DNA from: Shewanella sp. TC10
GTDB lineage: Bacteria > Pseudomonadota > Gammaproteobacteria > Enterobacterales > Shewanellaceae
DNA: 64,000 nucleotides
Direction: 5' to 3'
Assembly (NCBI RefSeq): GCF_009663145.1
Contig: NZ_VKHR01000003.1
Location: forward strand, 62,004-126,003
Part shown: one piece after another, positions 19,935 to 29,441 of the stretch
Position numbering within the stretch: position 1 is the stretch's first letter
Layout: each line of letters opens with the position of its first letter
Notes under the pieces: generated by a model
Databases searched by the model: none
Seen by the model: only the letters and a program-made list of their open reading frames with translations
Told to the model about the DNA's origin: nothing
Translations under genes and position numbers: made by a program

Positions 19935-19994
19935 TAATAACTCTTGTATTAACTACTTTTGTATTGACTACTTTTGTATTAAGTACTTTTGTTT
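19935..19994 (+). repeat. Four tandem 15-bp repeats upstream of small membrane protein gene
   Basis: Units start at 19935, 19950, 19965 and 19980; the best unit is TAACTACTTTTGTAT, with 1-4 changes in the others. The array ends about 40 bases before the ATG of the next gene, so it lies in or near its promoter. Confidence 0.8.
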
Positions 19995-20036
19995 TAACTA
20001 TAATGATTATTTGACGTATTGAAAAAGGAATGTTGA

Positions 20037-20282
20037 ATGGAAGCTGCAACAATATGGGAATGGGTCGGCTATCTTGCTTCGGTTGTAGTGGCAATTTCAT
20101 TGATGATGTCCAATATCAAAAAGTTACGCTGGTGGAATTTAATTGGTGCTGCATTGTTTGTGGCGTATGGCCTTGCTATTGACGCTATTCCTGTCGCGTT
20201 AGTTAACTTTTTCATCGTGCTTATAGATATTTATTATTTAGTGAAGCTATATCGCGAGCCAGAATCTCCTTCAAGTAAATGA
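20037..20282 (+). CDS. Small inner-membrane protein (YgjV-like)
   Basis: An 81-residue protein with three predicted membrane segments (about 8-25, 32-50 and 52-70). The pattern WVGYLASVVVAISLMMSNIKKLRWWN followed by LFVAYGLAI resembles YgjV-type and other small SWEET-like membrane proteins. The start is ATG 20037 after AAAAAGGAATG. It is followed by its own terminator. Function is unknown; the family call is from overall pattern only. Confidence 0.7.
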   Translation: MEAATIWEWVGYLASVVVAISLMMSNIKKLRWWNLIGAALFVAYGLAIDAIPVALVNFFIVLIDIYYLVKLYREPESPSSK

Positions 20283-20325
20283 TTTTCCATTTGAACCTAC
20301 CGTTAGATATCTGCCTATAAATATG

Positions 20326-20365
20326 AAAAATAGTTATCTTTATCATTAAGGTAGCTATTTTTTTT
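20326..20365 (+). terminator. Terminator after the small membrane protein gene
   Basis: Stem AAAAATAGTTATCTT / AAGGTAGCTATTTTT (one or two G-U/mismatch positions) followed by more T residues. Confidence 0.75.
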
Positions 20366-20467
20366 GGCCGTCTATTACACAATAAAATCTTAATTACTTT
20401 GGCTTAAATAGGCGAAAGCTTTAGCTGTAAAGCCAGTTGTGTACTCACCTTCATTGATAGAGGTGTC

Positions 20468-20665
20468 ATGAAATCAAGTCAAGTAACTTTCTTTTTGGGA
20501 GATTATTTTTAATACCTGGAGCTATTATATTTGGCTTTTTCAGCATTAAGCCTGCTATTGAAATGTTGTAAATGCAGTTTTGGCATCAAGTTTCTGTGAG
20601 CTTAACTATTAGATCTATGCGAACTATACGGAAGTGGCGACACATCAAAGTCGTAATGATTCCAG
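20468..20665 (+). pseudogene. Possible relic of a DUF3592-type membrane protein gene
   Basis: The stretch starts with ATG AAA TCA AGT. After a frame change it reads LIPGAIIFGFFSIKPAIEML, then a stop, then MQFWHQVSVSLT, and in another frame ELYGSGDTSKS. This order resembles DUF3592 proteins: a membrane segment, a W-x-x-V-x-A-x-(I/L) strand, then a Gly-Asp-(S/T)-T motif. Several frame breaks and stops mean it cannot make a protein. The resemblance is short and was judged by eye, so the call is weak. The surrounding 20380-20880 holds no other gene. Confidence 0.3.
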
Positions 20666-20891
20666 TTTGTTCATATTAGTAATTTTTGCTGCCTATTTTT
20701 AAAAAACCTTCATTTTTAAATCAAAAAACACCACCTTACTAGACTATTTACAGTTATTTACCTTCAAATTCAATAACTAGTGTTGAATTTGTTTTTTAGA
20801 TTGCAATTATCTATTTTAATCGTTTTTATTTATTCTATTGTTCACCTATTATTGATTCAACGCAATATTTATGGAATCGGGAGATAGCATT

Positions 20892-20939
20892 ATGGCAACC
20901 GTCCACGATTTAATTGAAATGTGGTTACAGGATCACTAA
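20892..20939 (+). CDS. Candidate 15-codon leader peptide upstream of catalase
   Basis: ATG GCA ACC ... CAC TAA encodes MATVHDLIEMWLQDH. It has a good ribosome site (GGGAG, eight bases before the ATG), and its stop lies 12 bases before the catalase ATG, whose own ribosome site AAAGGA begins at the leader stop. It could couple or tune catalase translation. It may also be chance; there is no codon-run or hairpin pattern that reveals a mechanism. Confidence 0.4.
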   Translation: MATVHDLIEMWLQDH

Positions 20940-20951
20940 AAGGAATAAACT

Positions 20952-22415
20952 ATGAATCAGTCTCAATATTTAACTAGCCAAAATGGTGCCCCGATTGCTG
21001 ATGATCAAAACTCATTATCAGCGGGTGAAAGAGGTCCTTTACTACTTCAAGATTGGCATTTAATCGAAAAGCTAGCTCATTTTAATCGCGAAAGAATTCC
21101 TGAGCGTGTTGTGCATGCTAAAGGTACTGGTGTTTACGGTAAGTTCACATTAACTAAAGATTTAAGTGAATACACAATTGCAGAACACTTTAATGGTGTT
21201 GGCAAAGAAACCGAGACATTCATCCGTTTCTCTACTGTTGGTGGCGAAATGGGGTCTGCTGATGCAGAGCGTGATCCTCGCGGTTTTGGTCTGCGTTTTT
21301 ATACTAAACAGGGTAATCACGATATTGTTGGTAACAACACACCGACTTTCTTTTTAAGAGATGGTATTAAGTTCCCTGACTTTATTCATACTCAAAAACG
21401 TAATCCACTGACTAACTTGAAAGATCCGCAAGCTATGTGGGACTTTTGGTCATTAAACCCAGAAGCTATGCATCAAGTGACGATTTTAATGTCAGATCGT
21501 GGTATTCCGGCAAATTACCGCCAAATGCATGGTTATGGCTCGCATACTTTTTCTTTCTGGAATGCAAAAGGTGAGCGTTTTTGGGTTAAGTTCCACTTTA
21601 AGTCACAGCAAGGTGTTGTAAATTTAACTGCAGAACAAGCTGATATTTTAAAAGGGATTGATCCTGACTCTTCACAGCGTGATATGGTTGCGGCAATTGC
21701 AGATAACAACTTCCCTAAGTGGACTGTCAATGTGCAAATCATGCCTGAAGCAGAAGCTAATACGTATGCAATTAATCCATTTGATTTGACAAAAGTGTGG
21801 CCACATTCAGATTATCCATTGATTGAAATTGGTGAACTTGAGCTAAACCGTATGCCAGAAAACTACTTTGCTGAAGTTGAGCAAGTTGCATTGGCGCCAA
21901 GTAACTTTGTACCAGGTGTTGGTGCATCGCCAGACAAAATGCTACAAGCACGTTTGTTCTCGTATGCAGATGCTCAGCGTTACCGTATTGGAACTAACTA
22001 TAATCAACTACCGGTGAACTGCCCGCATGCAGCAAAAGCTAATCATCATCAACGTGCTGGTGCTATGGCTGGGACTCAATGTCCGTATAATGGCAGTCAA
22101 ACTGGGGCTGACTCAAGTGCAAATTATGGCCCTAATACAGTAGATGGTGGTCTTAAAGATACCAGTCAGTTCGCTGAGCCACCATTACGATTAGACGGAG
22201 AAGCAGATAGATATAGTCGTTACAACCAAGATGATTATACTCAAGCGGGTAACCTTTACCGTATTTTCAGTGAAGAAGAGAAACAACGTTTAGTTGAAAC
22301 AATTGCGGGAACTTTGAGTCAAGTGACTGCAGACGTACAAGAGAAAATGGTTGCTCACTTTACCCAAGCCGACGCTGATTATGGTCAACGAGTTAAAGCG
22401 CTTTTAGAAGCTTAA
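20952..22415 (+). CDS. Monofunctional haem catalase (small-subunit, clade 3 type)
   Basis: A 487-residue catalase that dismutates hydrogen peroxide. The distal haem His55 is in [10 protein letters not shown], the conserved distal Asn is in the GNNTPTFF region, and the proximal haem ligand Tyr338 is in [14 protein letters not shown]. Length fits the small-subunit class. There is no signal peptide, so it is cytoplasmic or exported only if another start is used. It is a single gene with its own terminator. The 15-codon ORF directly upstream may be its leader. OxyR control is likely for such genes, but no operator was identified by eye. Confidence 0.95.
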   Translation: MNQSQYLTSQNGAPIADDQNSLSAGERGPLLLQDWHLIEKLAHFNRERIPERVVHAKGTGVYGKFTLTKDLSEYTIAEHFNGVGKETETFIRFSTVGGEMGSADAERDPRGFGLRFYTKQGNHDIVGNNTPTFFLRDGIKFPDFIHTQKRNPLTNLKDPQAMWDFWSLNPEAMHQVTILMSDRGIPANYRQMHGYGSHTFSFWNAKGERFWVKFHFKSQQGVVNLTAEQADILKGIDPDSSQRDMVAAIADNNFPKWTVNVQIMPEAEANTYAINPFDLTKVWPHSDYPLIEIGELELNRMPENYFAEVEQVALAPSNFVPGVGASPDKMLQARLFSYADAQRYRIGTNYNQLPVNCPHAAKANHHQRAGAMAGTQCPYNGSQTGADSSANYGPNTVDGGLKDTSQFAEPPLRLDGEADRYSRYNQDDYTQAGNLYRIFSEEEKQRLVETIAGTLSQVTADVQEKMVAHFTQADADYGQRVKALLEA

Positions 22416-22435
22416 TTATTTGACTACAGCTAAAT

Positions 22436-22464
22436 AAAAAGGAAGGCATATGCCTTCCTTTTTT
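22436..22464 (+). terminator. Catalase terminator
   Basis: Near-perfect palindrome AAGGAAGGCATATGCCTTCC followed by TTTTTT. Confidence 0.9.
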
Positions 22465-22825
22465 GTATATGATTTTTTGTAATTACCTGCTAGCCTAACT
22501 CACTTAGCTTGGCTAGCGATATACTGCTATCAAGATTCATTTCTTGCCCGTCTTATATTTGTATTTTCTTCTTGTTTAAGCCACTTCTCTAATAAAATTT
22601 TAATGTAGTGTTGTAATGCTACGCCATTGCAAAATTGTGTCGTTAAAGTTTTTAATGATTTGTTGCGTAATTGTTTATTAACGCGCTTGTAAGCCTTTAT
22701 ATCTCTATACCTATTGCTTGTTACAAGAAGCATCTGATACTGTCGAATTCGTAGTATGGATCATCAATAAGACTTCAGCTGCGCACTATAACGACCAATA
22801 AATAAAATTAAATGGGACTCATGTT
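22465..22825. other. Intergenic region between catalase and aromatic permease
   Basis: About 360 bases. A 67-codon minus-strand ORF (22530-22733) has no ribosome site and no recognisable motif, so I left it out. The right end must hold the permease promoter. Nothing else was recognised. Confidence 0.4.
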
Positions 22826-24031
22826 TTGAATTTAAAAATGCTTGGCTCAATAGCCATTGTGGCTGGAACTGCGATTGGTGGGGGCATGTTAGCTTTACCC
22901 CTGGCTACAGCGGCATTAGGTATTATGCCGGCAATTTTGTTGCTGGTAGTGATTTGGGGATTATCAGCTTATACCTCATTACTGATGCTAGAGATTAATT
23001 TACGTGCAGGTGTAGGTGATAACGTACATGGCATTACGGGTAAAACCCTAGGTAAAGTGGGTCAGTTAATCCAAGGTGCTTCTTTTCTGAGTTTATTATT
23101 TGCACTGACGATGGTGTATTTAATGGGCGGTTCTTCATTACTTGAATCCCGTTTAGAGCCTTTGCTGGGTGTTGACTTAAATAACCAAGTGTCAGTGCTA
23201 TTATTTACCCTCGTATTTGGTGGCGTAATTGCAGTTGGCGTAAGATGGATTGATAAAATATCCCGAGTTTTATTTACTTCAATGATCGTGTTGTTGGTGT
23301 TAGTGGTGGCTTTCTTATTACCTGAAGTGAATATTGTTGCTTCATTGACTAACTTTTCTGCCAACGTTGCAGAAGGTGACAAGTTAGACCAACTATGGCT
23401 TGCTGCTATCCCTGTTGTGTTTACTTCATTTGGTTTTCATGTGTGTATTGCAACAATCGTGCGCTACCTTGATGGCGACGCGATGTCACTGCGAAAAATC
23501 TTACTGATTGGTTCTACAATTCCGCTATTTTGCTACATCTTGTGGATACTCGTGACGCTAGGAACATTGGGTGGCGAGACTGTTCATGGGTTTGCTGGTT
23601 CATTACCTGAGCTAGTAACCGCATTACAAGGTGTTGCCCAGTCTGCGATTGTTAGCCAGTTTATTGATTTATTCGCAAACCTTGCCTTAGTGACGTCATT
23701 TTTAGGTGTGACCATGAGTTTATTTGACTATGTTGCAGAGTTAACCCATGCAAAAGATGACACTGCAGGTCGTGCTAAAACATGGTTAATTACCTTTGTA
23801 CCACCATTACTTTGTGCGCTTTACTACCCAGATGGCTTCTTTCAGGTACTTGGTTTTGCTGCAATCCCATTAGTTGTGATGATTATATTTTTGCCAATAG
23901 CGATGGCACTTAAGCAACGTAAAGCGCAAATGGGTGGCTATGAAGTCAGTGGTGGTAATTTCGCTTTAGGTATCACAGGTTTACTTGGTGTATTAATTGT
24001 TCTGGCTCAGTTAATGGTCGCTTTAGGCTAA
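22826..24031 (+). CDS. Aromatic amino acid permease, TyrP/Mtr family
   Basis: A 401-residue inner-membrane transporter with about eleven hydrophobic segments. The N-terminus LGSIAIVAGTAIGGGMLALPL is the characteristic first helix with the GxGxGMLxLP substrate-binding bend. The match to E. coli TyrP ([21 protein letters not shown]) is closer than to Mtr or TnaB. The start is TTG 22826, eight bases after TGGGA; ATG 22838 would lie too far from a ribosome site and would shorten the usual N-terminus. It probably imports tyrosine with protons. It is a single gene with its own terminator. Confidence 0.88.
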   Translation: MNLKMLGSIAIVAGTAIGGGMLALPLATAALGIMPAILLLVVIWGLSAYTSLLMLEINLRAGVGDNVHGITGKTLGKVGQLIQGASFLSLLFALTMVYLMGGSSLLESRLEPLLGVDLNNQVSVLLFTLVFGGVIAVGVRWIDKISRVLFTSMIVLLVLVVAFLLPEVNIVASLTNFSANVAEGDKLDQLWLAAIPVVFTSFGFHVCIATIVRYLDGDAMSLRKILLIGSTIPLFCYILWILVTLGTLGGETVHGFAGSLPELVTALQGVAQSAIVSQFIDLFANLALVTSFLGVTMSLFDYVAELTHAKDDTAGRAKTWLITFVPPLLCALYYPDGFFQVLGFAAIPLVVMIIFLPIAMALKQRKAQMGGYEVSGGNFALGITGLLGVLIVLAQLMVALG

Positions 24032-24125
24032 ATTGACACAGAAAATGAACAGTTTAGGTTAGAATATAGCAATAAGAATGTAACGGAGTTTTACAACCGC
24101 TATTTTTAATTTGTTTCTATATGAT

Positions 24126-24153
24126 AAAGTCAGGCTATATGCCTGACTTTTTT
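24126..24153 (+). terminator. Terminator after the aromatic permease
   Basis: Hairpin AAAGTCAGGC-TATAT-GCCTGACTTT with T-run, about 95 bases after the stop. Confidence 0.9.
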
Positions 24154-24291
24154 ATGGGATAAACCAACTTGGTTAACTTTACTTCAGCAAATGACACCTT
24201 GTCTTTATTGCGTGTATTAAAAGGGTTGCTGTAATAGGTATAAAAGAATATTGAATAAAATGTGTGCTCACTAAAAAATGGAATTATTACA

Positions 24292-26448
24292 ATGAAAACA
24301 TGGTTATTAAGTGCTGCTATTTTGGCATCATTTGCTTCTCAAGCAGATGAAGGAATGTGGCAACCATATCAGTTACCTGCGATGGCTGATGAGTTAAAAG
24401 CTAAAGGGTTAGAAATTGACGTTAACTCAATTTCAAAATTAACTGAGTATCCGATGAATGCAGTGATCAGCCTTGGTGGTTGTACAGCATCATTTGTCTC
24501 TCCAAAAGGGTTAGTTGTCACTAACCATCATTGTGCCTACGGTGCTATTCAGTACAACTCAACACCTGAAAAGAACTTACTAAAAGACGGTTTTTTAGCA
24601 AAAACCTATGCTGAAGAATTACCAGCTACACCGGGTTCACGTATTTTTGTCACTGAAGCAGTGACTGATGTGACTGAACAAGTTAAATCTGGCGAAATGA
24701 GTAAAGTCGGTAATGACTTCTATAAAGGCATCGAGCAAAAAGAAAAAGCACTGGTTGCTGAATGTGAAGCTGAAGACGGTTACCGTTGTAAAGTGTATAG
24801 CTTCCACGGTGGACTAGAGTATTACCTCGTTAAACAAATGGAAATTCGTGATGTTCGTTTAACTTACAACCCAGCAGGAAGTGTTGGTAAGTACGGTGGC
24901 GATATCGATAACTGGATGTGGCCACGTCATACCGGTGACTTTTCTTTTTACCGCGCATATGTGGGTAAAGATGGTAAGCCAGCTGATTTTAGTAAAGACA
25001 ATGTTCCTTACGAACCGAAAAGTTTCTTAAAGGTATCTGCTAAAGGTGTGAATGATGGCGATTTTGTCATGGTTGCGGGTTACCCTGGCCGTACAAACCG
25101 TTACCGCACAGCAAATGAAGTACAGAATCAATTTGAGTGGGCTTACCCAGAAGGCAAAATTCTTCGTGAAAGCTTAATCGATATTATTAAAACGACTGCT
25201 CCAGAAGGCAGCGATGAGCGTATTAAGTATGAAAGCTCTATTGCTGGCCTTGCTAACTATGCTAAAAACTTTACCTCTATGATTGAGTTTTACGGCAAAT
25301 CACCAATGCTTGAAGAGCGTAAAAATCTTGAGCAAAAGTTATCTAAATGGATTAAAGCTGAAAAGGAGCGTCAGTCTCAATATGGCGAAACGCTTGCTGA
25401 ATTAGACAAGTTAATTGCCAAGAGCCAACAAGATCAAGAACGCGATTTATTGATGAGTTATATGGGCTATAGCACTATGTTGAGCACTGCTAGTCGTTTA
25501 TATCGCCTAGCTAACGAGAAAGCTTTACCTGACATGGAACGTGAGCCTGGTTATCAAGAGCGTGATATGACTAACTTCACCTCAGGTATGGAGCGTATTG
25601 AACGTCGTTACGCTGCAAGTGTAGATAAGGCCATGCTTGCGGATTTAATTAAACGTTATGCCGCTTTGCCAGCTGAGCAGCGTTTACCAGCCTTTGATAA
25701 AGCGTTCGCTATTGGTAAAAAGTTTGATGAAGCTAAGTTCACCAAGAACCTTGATAAAATGTACGCTAAAACGACATTATCTGATAAAGAAACCCGCTTA
25801 GCTTGGATGGATAAGTCTGTAGCAGAATTTAAAAAGTCGAAAGACCCATTCATTCAGTACGCTGTGAGTACTTATGATGAAAGAATGAAGCGTGAACTCG
25901 ATAAAAAGCAACTTGCTGGTGACTTAATGAAAGTTCGTCCTCAGTACATGGACGCAATCATTGCTTATAACCGTGAATTAGATAAGCCTGTTTATGCCGA
26001 TGCTAACTCAAGCTTGCGCGTGACAGTGGGTAATGTAAAAGGTTATAGCCCACAAGATGGTTTAGTGGCAGTACCATTTACGCGTTTAGAAGGCATCGTA
26101 GCTAAAGATACTGGTGTTGACCCATTTGATGCTCCGGCTAAGCAGCTTGAGCTGATTAATCAAAAACAGTATGGCGATTACTATGTTAAATCGCTTGATT
26201 CTGTACCAGTTAACTTCTTATCAACCCTTGATACAACTGGTGGTAATTCAGGTTCTCCGACACTAAATGGCCGTGCGGAACTGGTTGGACTGCTGTTTGA
26301 TGGTGTTTACGAGAGTATTATTGGTGATTGGGGTTATGATCCTGAAACGAACCGTTCAATTCAAGTGGATAGCCGTTATATGCTTTGGGTTATGAAGTAT
26401 TTAGATAATGCCGATAACTTACTTGAAGAGATGGAAATCGTTAAATAA
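24292..26448 (+). CDS. S46 family dipeptidyl-peptidase, DPP7-like
   Basis: About 718 residues from ATG 24292, which opens a signal peptide (MKTWLLSAAILASFASQA); an in-frame GTG at 24262 would precede it and is unlikely. It is a periplasmic serine exopeptidase that removes dipeptides from N-termini. Catalytic His80 is in VVTNHHCAYG, Asp in GGDIDNWMWPRHTGDF, and Ser653 in GGNSGSP. The residue 18 positions after the Ser decides the specificity: Gly in DPP7 (hydrophobic P1), Arg in DPP11 (acidic P1). Here it is Gly671 in LLFDGVYES, so hydrophobic P1 preference is expected. A central helical domain (about 250-530) has many charged residues, as usual. It is a single gene. Confidence 0.92.
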   Translation: MKTWLLSAAILASFASQADEGMWQPYQLPAMADELKAKGLEIDVNSISKLTEYPMNAVISLGGCTASFVSPKGLVVTNHHCAYGAIQYNSTPEKNLLKDGFLAKTYAEELPATPGSRIFVTEAVTDVTEQVKSGEMSKVGNDFYKGIEQKEKALVAECEAEDGYRCKVYSFHGGLEYYLVKQMEIRDVRLTYNPAGSVGKYGGDIDNWMWPRHTGDFSFYRAYVGKDGKPADFSKDNVPYEPKSFLKVSAKGVNDGDFVMVAGYPGRTNRYRTANEVQNQFEWAYPEGKILRESLIDIIKTTAPEGSDERIKYESSIAGLANYAKNFTSMIEFYGKSPMLEERKNLEQKLSKWIKAEKERQSQYGETLAELDKLIAKSQQDQERDLLMSYMGYSTMLSTASRLYRLANEKALPDMEREPGYQERDMTNFTSGMERIERRYAASVDKAMLADLIKRYAALPAEQRLPAFDKAFAIGKKFDEAKFTKNLDKMYAKTTLSDKETRLAWMDKSVAEFKKSKDPFIQYAVSTYDERMKRELDKKQLAGDLMKVRPQYMDAIIAYNRELDKPVYADANSSLRVTVGNVKGYSPQDGLVAVPFTRLEGIVAKDTGVDPFDAPAKQLELINQKQYGDYYVKSLDSVPVNFLSTLDTTGGNSGSPTLNGRAELVGLLFDGVYESIIGDWGYDPETNRSIQVDSRYMLWVMKYLDNADNLLEEMEIVK

Positions 26449-26464
26449 CCTTATATCAATATTA

Positions 26465-26494
26465 AAGGCATCTACAGTTTAAGTTGATGCCTTA
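26465..26494. terminator. Hairpin at convergent ends of S46 peptidase and pseudouridine synthase genes
   Basis: AAGGCATC / GATGCCTT stem overlapping the last codons of the minus-strand gene. T-runs are short, so efficiency is uncertain. Confidence 0.5.
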
Positions 26495-27173
26495 AAGTTG
26501 AAATTTCTGCGGCCTCTAGGGGCCGCATTTGTTTTTCTGGTAAGTTTAAAAGTTGGCAATTCATCATGCTCATACGCACTAAATCAATCACGTTATAACC
26601 TAAGGCTTTTGTCATTCTACGGATTTGCCTATTCAATCCTTGAGTTAGGGTAATTCTGAATTGAACATCACTCACGGCTTCTACTTTGCAAGGTTTAGTC
26701 GTGACATCTCGGTAGCTAACCCCTTGACTCATTTGTTCAATAAATTCGTTAGAAAAGCTGCGATCTACTGTGACTAGGTAGACCTTCTCATGACCGAAAT
26801 CTGGGTGCATTAATCTGTGAGTGAGTTCACCATCATTGGTGAGTAGCAATAACCCCCGAGAGTCTTTATCTAATCGCCCAGCAGGGTATAGCCGTGGCGC
26901 TGGAGGAAGAATATGGATAAGGCTTGAAGGTAAGTCAGGCAGTAAGCGGCAATCAATTCCAACAGGCTTGTGATAAAGCCAGTATTGCTTGCTTTCAATT
27001 GGTGCAATGGGAGCGCCGTCTAATAAAATATTAGGGTTAACAGCGGCTTCGCTCACTCTATCTAATGCGGTAGCAAGTTGTCCGTTAAAGCTCACTCTTC
27101 CAGCAGCGATTAGACGCTGTGCTTGGCGGCGTGAACTCACTCCACAATGAGCAAGGTACTGTTCGAGTCTCAT
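26472..27173 (-). CDS. rluF: Pseudouridine synthase, RsuA/RluF family
   Basis: About 233 residues from ATG 27173; a TTG at 27185 is in frame. An N-terminal S4 RNA-binding domain (about 1-60, EQYLAHCGVSSRRQAQRLI) precedes the catalytic domain with Asp in GRLDKDSRGLLLLTNDG. HEKVYLVTVDR, TKPCKVEAV and FRITLTQGLNRQIRRM are closer to RluF (23S rRNA U2604 and tRNA-Tyr) than to RluB/RluE, judged from memory of the E. coli sequences. The gene begins right behind the stop of the DUF998 gene, so the two are co-transcribed. Confidence 0.85.
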   Translation of the reverse strand: MRLEQYLAHCGVSSRRQAQRLIAAGRVSFNGQLATALDRVSEAAVNPNILLDGAPIAPIESKQYWLYHKPVGIDCRLLPDLPSSLIHILPPAPRLYPAGRLDKDSRGLLLLTNDGELTHRLMHPDFGHEKVYLVTVDRSFSNEFIEQMSQGVSYRDVTTKPCKVEAVSDVQFRITLTQGLNRQIRRMTKALGYNVIDLVRMSMMNCQLLNLPEKQMRPLEAAEISTLRHQLKL

Positions 27174-27187
27174 TTTTACTGGCAAGA

Positions 27188-27892
27188 TTATTGGCTCGCA
27201 AAGGCAAGGTTTGAAAGTTGTTGCTGCTGAGTTTTAATTAATTTTTTCATGTTCAGCCCGAGTAATACACACCATAAAATATTGGCTTGGGTCAGTACCC
27301 ACATCACTAATGATACCCAACAGACGTCATTGGGGCCATGGGGGCATGGGTCAAAGTCTAATGTAGACCAATTCAGCAGGTACATTAATGCAATAGAGAA
27401 AACTAAGCCGATAATATTGAAGCTAAATAAGGACGTTGAAATAGAGCTGTTTTTCCTGAAGTAATCAATAAAGCAAAAACTGTGCAGCACAAAAGTACAA
27501 ATGAGGTAGCCTGTTGAGAAGAAGCGGTGCTGCTCAAGAAAGTTAATTGGAAAAATGCCAATCAAGACGATCAAAATGCCTAATAAAGCGCCTGTAACAG
27601 TAATTGTTCTACTATAAAAATCTTCAAAGACATAGTATCGAGCAAGCATAGATAGCATAAGGCAAGCGCCGCCAATCACTAATCCCATGTTGTAAACTAT
27701 GGCTAAAGGCGAAGTCATATAATCGCCTAACGTATCTGCACGAATACTTAAGGGGCTAACGCCTAAACGAGAAACTTCTGCGATTAAGGCTGTAGTAATT
27801 CCAAGGCCACTGATTAATGCCGTGGCTAAAGACATGAAAATAATCATTAAATGTAGATCGTAATGTTTATTGGCTTCAATAGACTGTGGCAT
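27188..27892 (-). CDS. DUF998 family integral membrane protein
   Basis: A 234-residue protein with about six membrane segments. ISPLSI-like N-terminal region (VSPLSIRADTLGDYM), GIFPINFLEQHRFFSTGYL with its conserved His, and the general spacing match DUF998. A Cys-rich loop before the last helix (DFDPCPHGPNDVCW) is notable. Function of the family is unknown. It is the first gene of a two-gene unit with the pseudouridine synthase. Confidence 0.75.
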   Translation of the reverse strand: MPQSIEANKHYDLHLMIIFMSLATALISGLGITTALIAEVSRLGVSPLSIRADTLGDYMTSPLAIVYNMGLVIGGACLMLSMLARYYVFEDFYSRTITVTGALLGILIVLIGIFPINFLEQHRFFSTGYLICTFVLHSFCFIDYFRKNSSISTSLFSFNIIGLVFSIALMYLLNWSTLDFDPCPHGPNDVCWVSLVMWVLTQANILWCVLLGLNMKKLIKTQQQQLSNLAFASQ

Positions 27893-28056
27893 GAGTTACT
27901 GGGTTATCAACTTTTGTTAACGTTATGTTGGCTACAGATTATCACTAAATCAGTTATTTTATTAAATAATAAAAACAAAAAAACTGATATTAATTGCCAG
28001 GTGGCTCATCAATATCAGGTTTTAAATGATATAAAACTATGTTCTAACGAGTTTGA

Positions 28057-29388
28057 TTAGTGACGCTTACGAAGAATGACAATAGCGACAGCAACCACGG
28101 CTAAAATCATGCAATACCAAGCATTTGAAATTGCAGCAAGAGGGCTAATAGCAAACGTTGAAGCAATTAATAGTGCCTGTGCGCCGTGTGGTATAAGACC
28201 TTGAACGATACAAGCGAAGATATCTAATACACTTGCAGCACGCTTTGGTTCTACTCCGTGTTTTTGGGCTAAATCTTTAGCGATATCACCGGCGACAACA
28301 ATCGATACAGTATTGTTAGCGACACAGGTATTGGTTGCTGCAACAATGCCGGCCATCCCTAATTCAGCTGCGCGGGTTGAAGTGCTACCTTTAGCTTTTG
28401 AAAAACGCTTAATCAAAGCTTCAATTTTTTGACTAACAAATTTCAAACCACCTTGCTGCTGCATTAACGCTGCAAGACCACCGACTAACATTGAAAGAAT
28501 GAAGATTTCTTGCATGTTGGTGAAACCTGCATAAATATCTTGTCCGAACTGAATAACGCTGTAGTCGGCAATGAATAGCCCTGTTGCACCAGCCAATAAA
28601 ATACCTACAGTCAATACTACAAATACGTTTACGCCAGCGACAGCTAAAAACAGGATAGTTAGATAAGGAATAACATTGATAATATCAATTTCTTGCGCAG
28701 CAACTTCAGCTTGACCTTGGCCGATGACGGCAAACAAAACAAGGGTAATAAGCGAAGCTGGTAGTGCAAAGATTAAGTTCTCTTTGAACTTATCCTTCAT
28801 TTCACAGCCTTGGGTTCGAGTTGCTGCAATTGTGGTATCAGAGATAATGGATAAGTTATCACCAAAAAGTGCACCAGACATTACAGCACCAGCCATTAAC
28901 GCATAGTCAATTTGTGCTTGATCTGCGACACCTAAAGCGATTGGGGCAACAGCAGCAATAGTACCCATTGAAGTCCCCATAGCAGTAGCAATAAAGGCTG
29001 CAATAACAAAAAAGCCAGGTAACAGCATGCTTGAAGGGATCATTGAAAGACCTAAAGCAACAGTCGCATCAACACCGCCAGTTGCTTTAGCAACAGATGC
29101 AAATGCACCTGCTAATAAATAGATTAAACACATCGCTATGATGTTGCTGTGGCCAATACCTGCAATAAAAGTATCAATGGATTGATTTAGTTTTTGCTTC
29201 GATAATAGCAGAGCTAAAATAATCGCTGGTAAAATGGCAATAACGCTAGGTAATTGGTAGAAAGCAAAGTCTACGCCCTGGCTTTGAAAGTAAACGCCAG
29301 CACCAATAAATAACGCTAAAAAGGCGAATAGCGGCAATAAAGCGATAAAAGAGGCTGGGCTCGTCGTGGTGGTATTTTGTGTCGTCAA
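28057..29388 (-). CDS. NhaC-family Na+/H+ antiporter-like transporter
   Basis: A 443-residue membrane transporter with about eleven hydrophobic segments. Features of the NhaC family are ATAMGTSMGTIAAVAPIALGVADQ, GALFGDNLSIISDTTIAATRTQG, and the C-terminal NNTVSIVVAGDIAKDLAQ with PHGAQAL. Members exchange Na+ for H+ or couple organic acids such as malate/lactate. The start is TTG 29388; the ribosome site is a weak GA-rich stretch. A small 14-bp tandem repeat lies right upstream. It is a single gene. Confidence 0.88.
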   Translation of the reverse strand: MTTQNTTTTSPASFIALLPLFAFLALFIGAGVYFQSQGVDFAFYQLPSVIAILPAIILALLLSKQKLNQSIDTFIAGIGHSNIIAMCLIYLLAGAFASVAKATGGVDATVALGLSMIPSSMLLPGFFVIAAFIATAMGTSMGTIAAVAPIALGVADQAQIDYALMAGAVMSGALFGDNLSIISDTTIAATRTQGCEMKDKFKENLIFALPASLITLVLFAVIGQGQAEVAAQEIDIINVIPYLTILFLAVAGVNVFVVLTVGILLAGATGLFIADYSVIQFGQDIYAGFTNMQEIFILSMLVGGLAALMQQQGGLKFVSQKIEALIKRFSKAKGSTSTRAAELGMAGIVAATNTCVANNTVSIVVAGDIAKDLAQKHGVEPKRAASVLDIFACIVQGLIPHGAQALLIASTFAISPLAAISNAWYCMILAVVAVAIVILRKRH

Positions 29389-29399
29389 GGTCGTCTCTC

Positions 29400-29441
29400 T
29401 TTTTGTCTTTTAGTTTTTGTCTTTTAGTTTTGGTCTTATCG
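29400..29441 (-). repeat. Three tandem 14-bp repeats upstream of nhaC-like gene
   Basis: Units at 29400-29413 and 29414-29427 are identical (TTTTTGTCTTTTAG); the third (29428-29441) is degenerate. They lie immediately 5' of the ribosome-binding region. Confidence 0.75.

Noticed and set aside
22530-22733. 67-codon minus-strand ORF between catalase and aromatic permease
   Set aside because: No ribosome site upstream and no family pattern; most likely chance in an AT-rich spacer.
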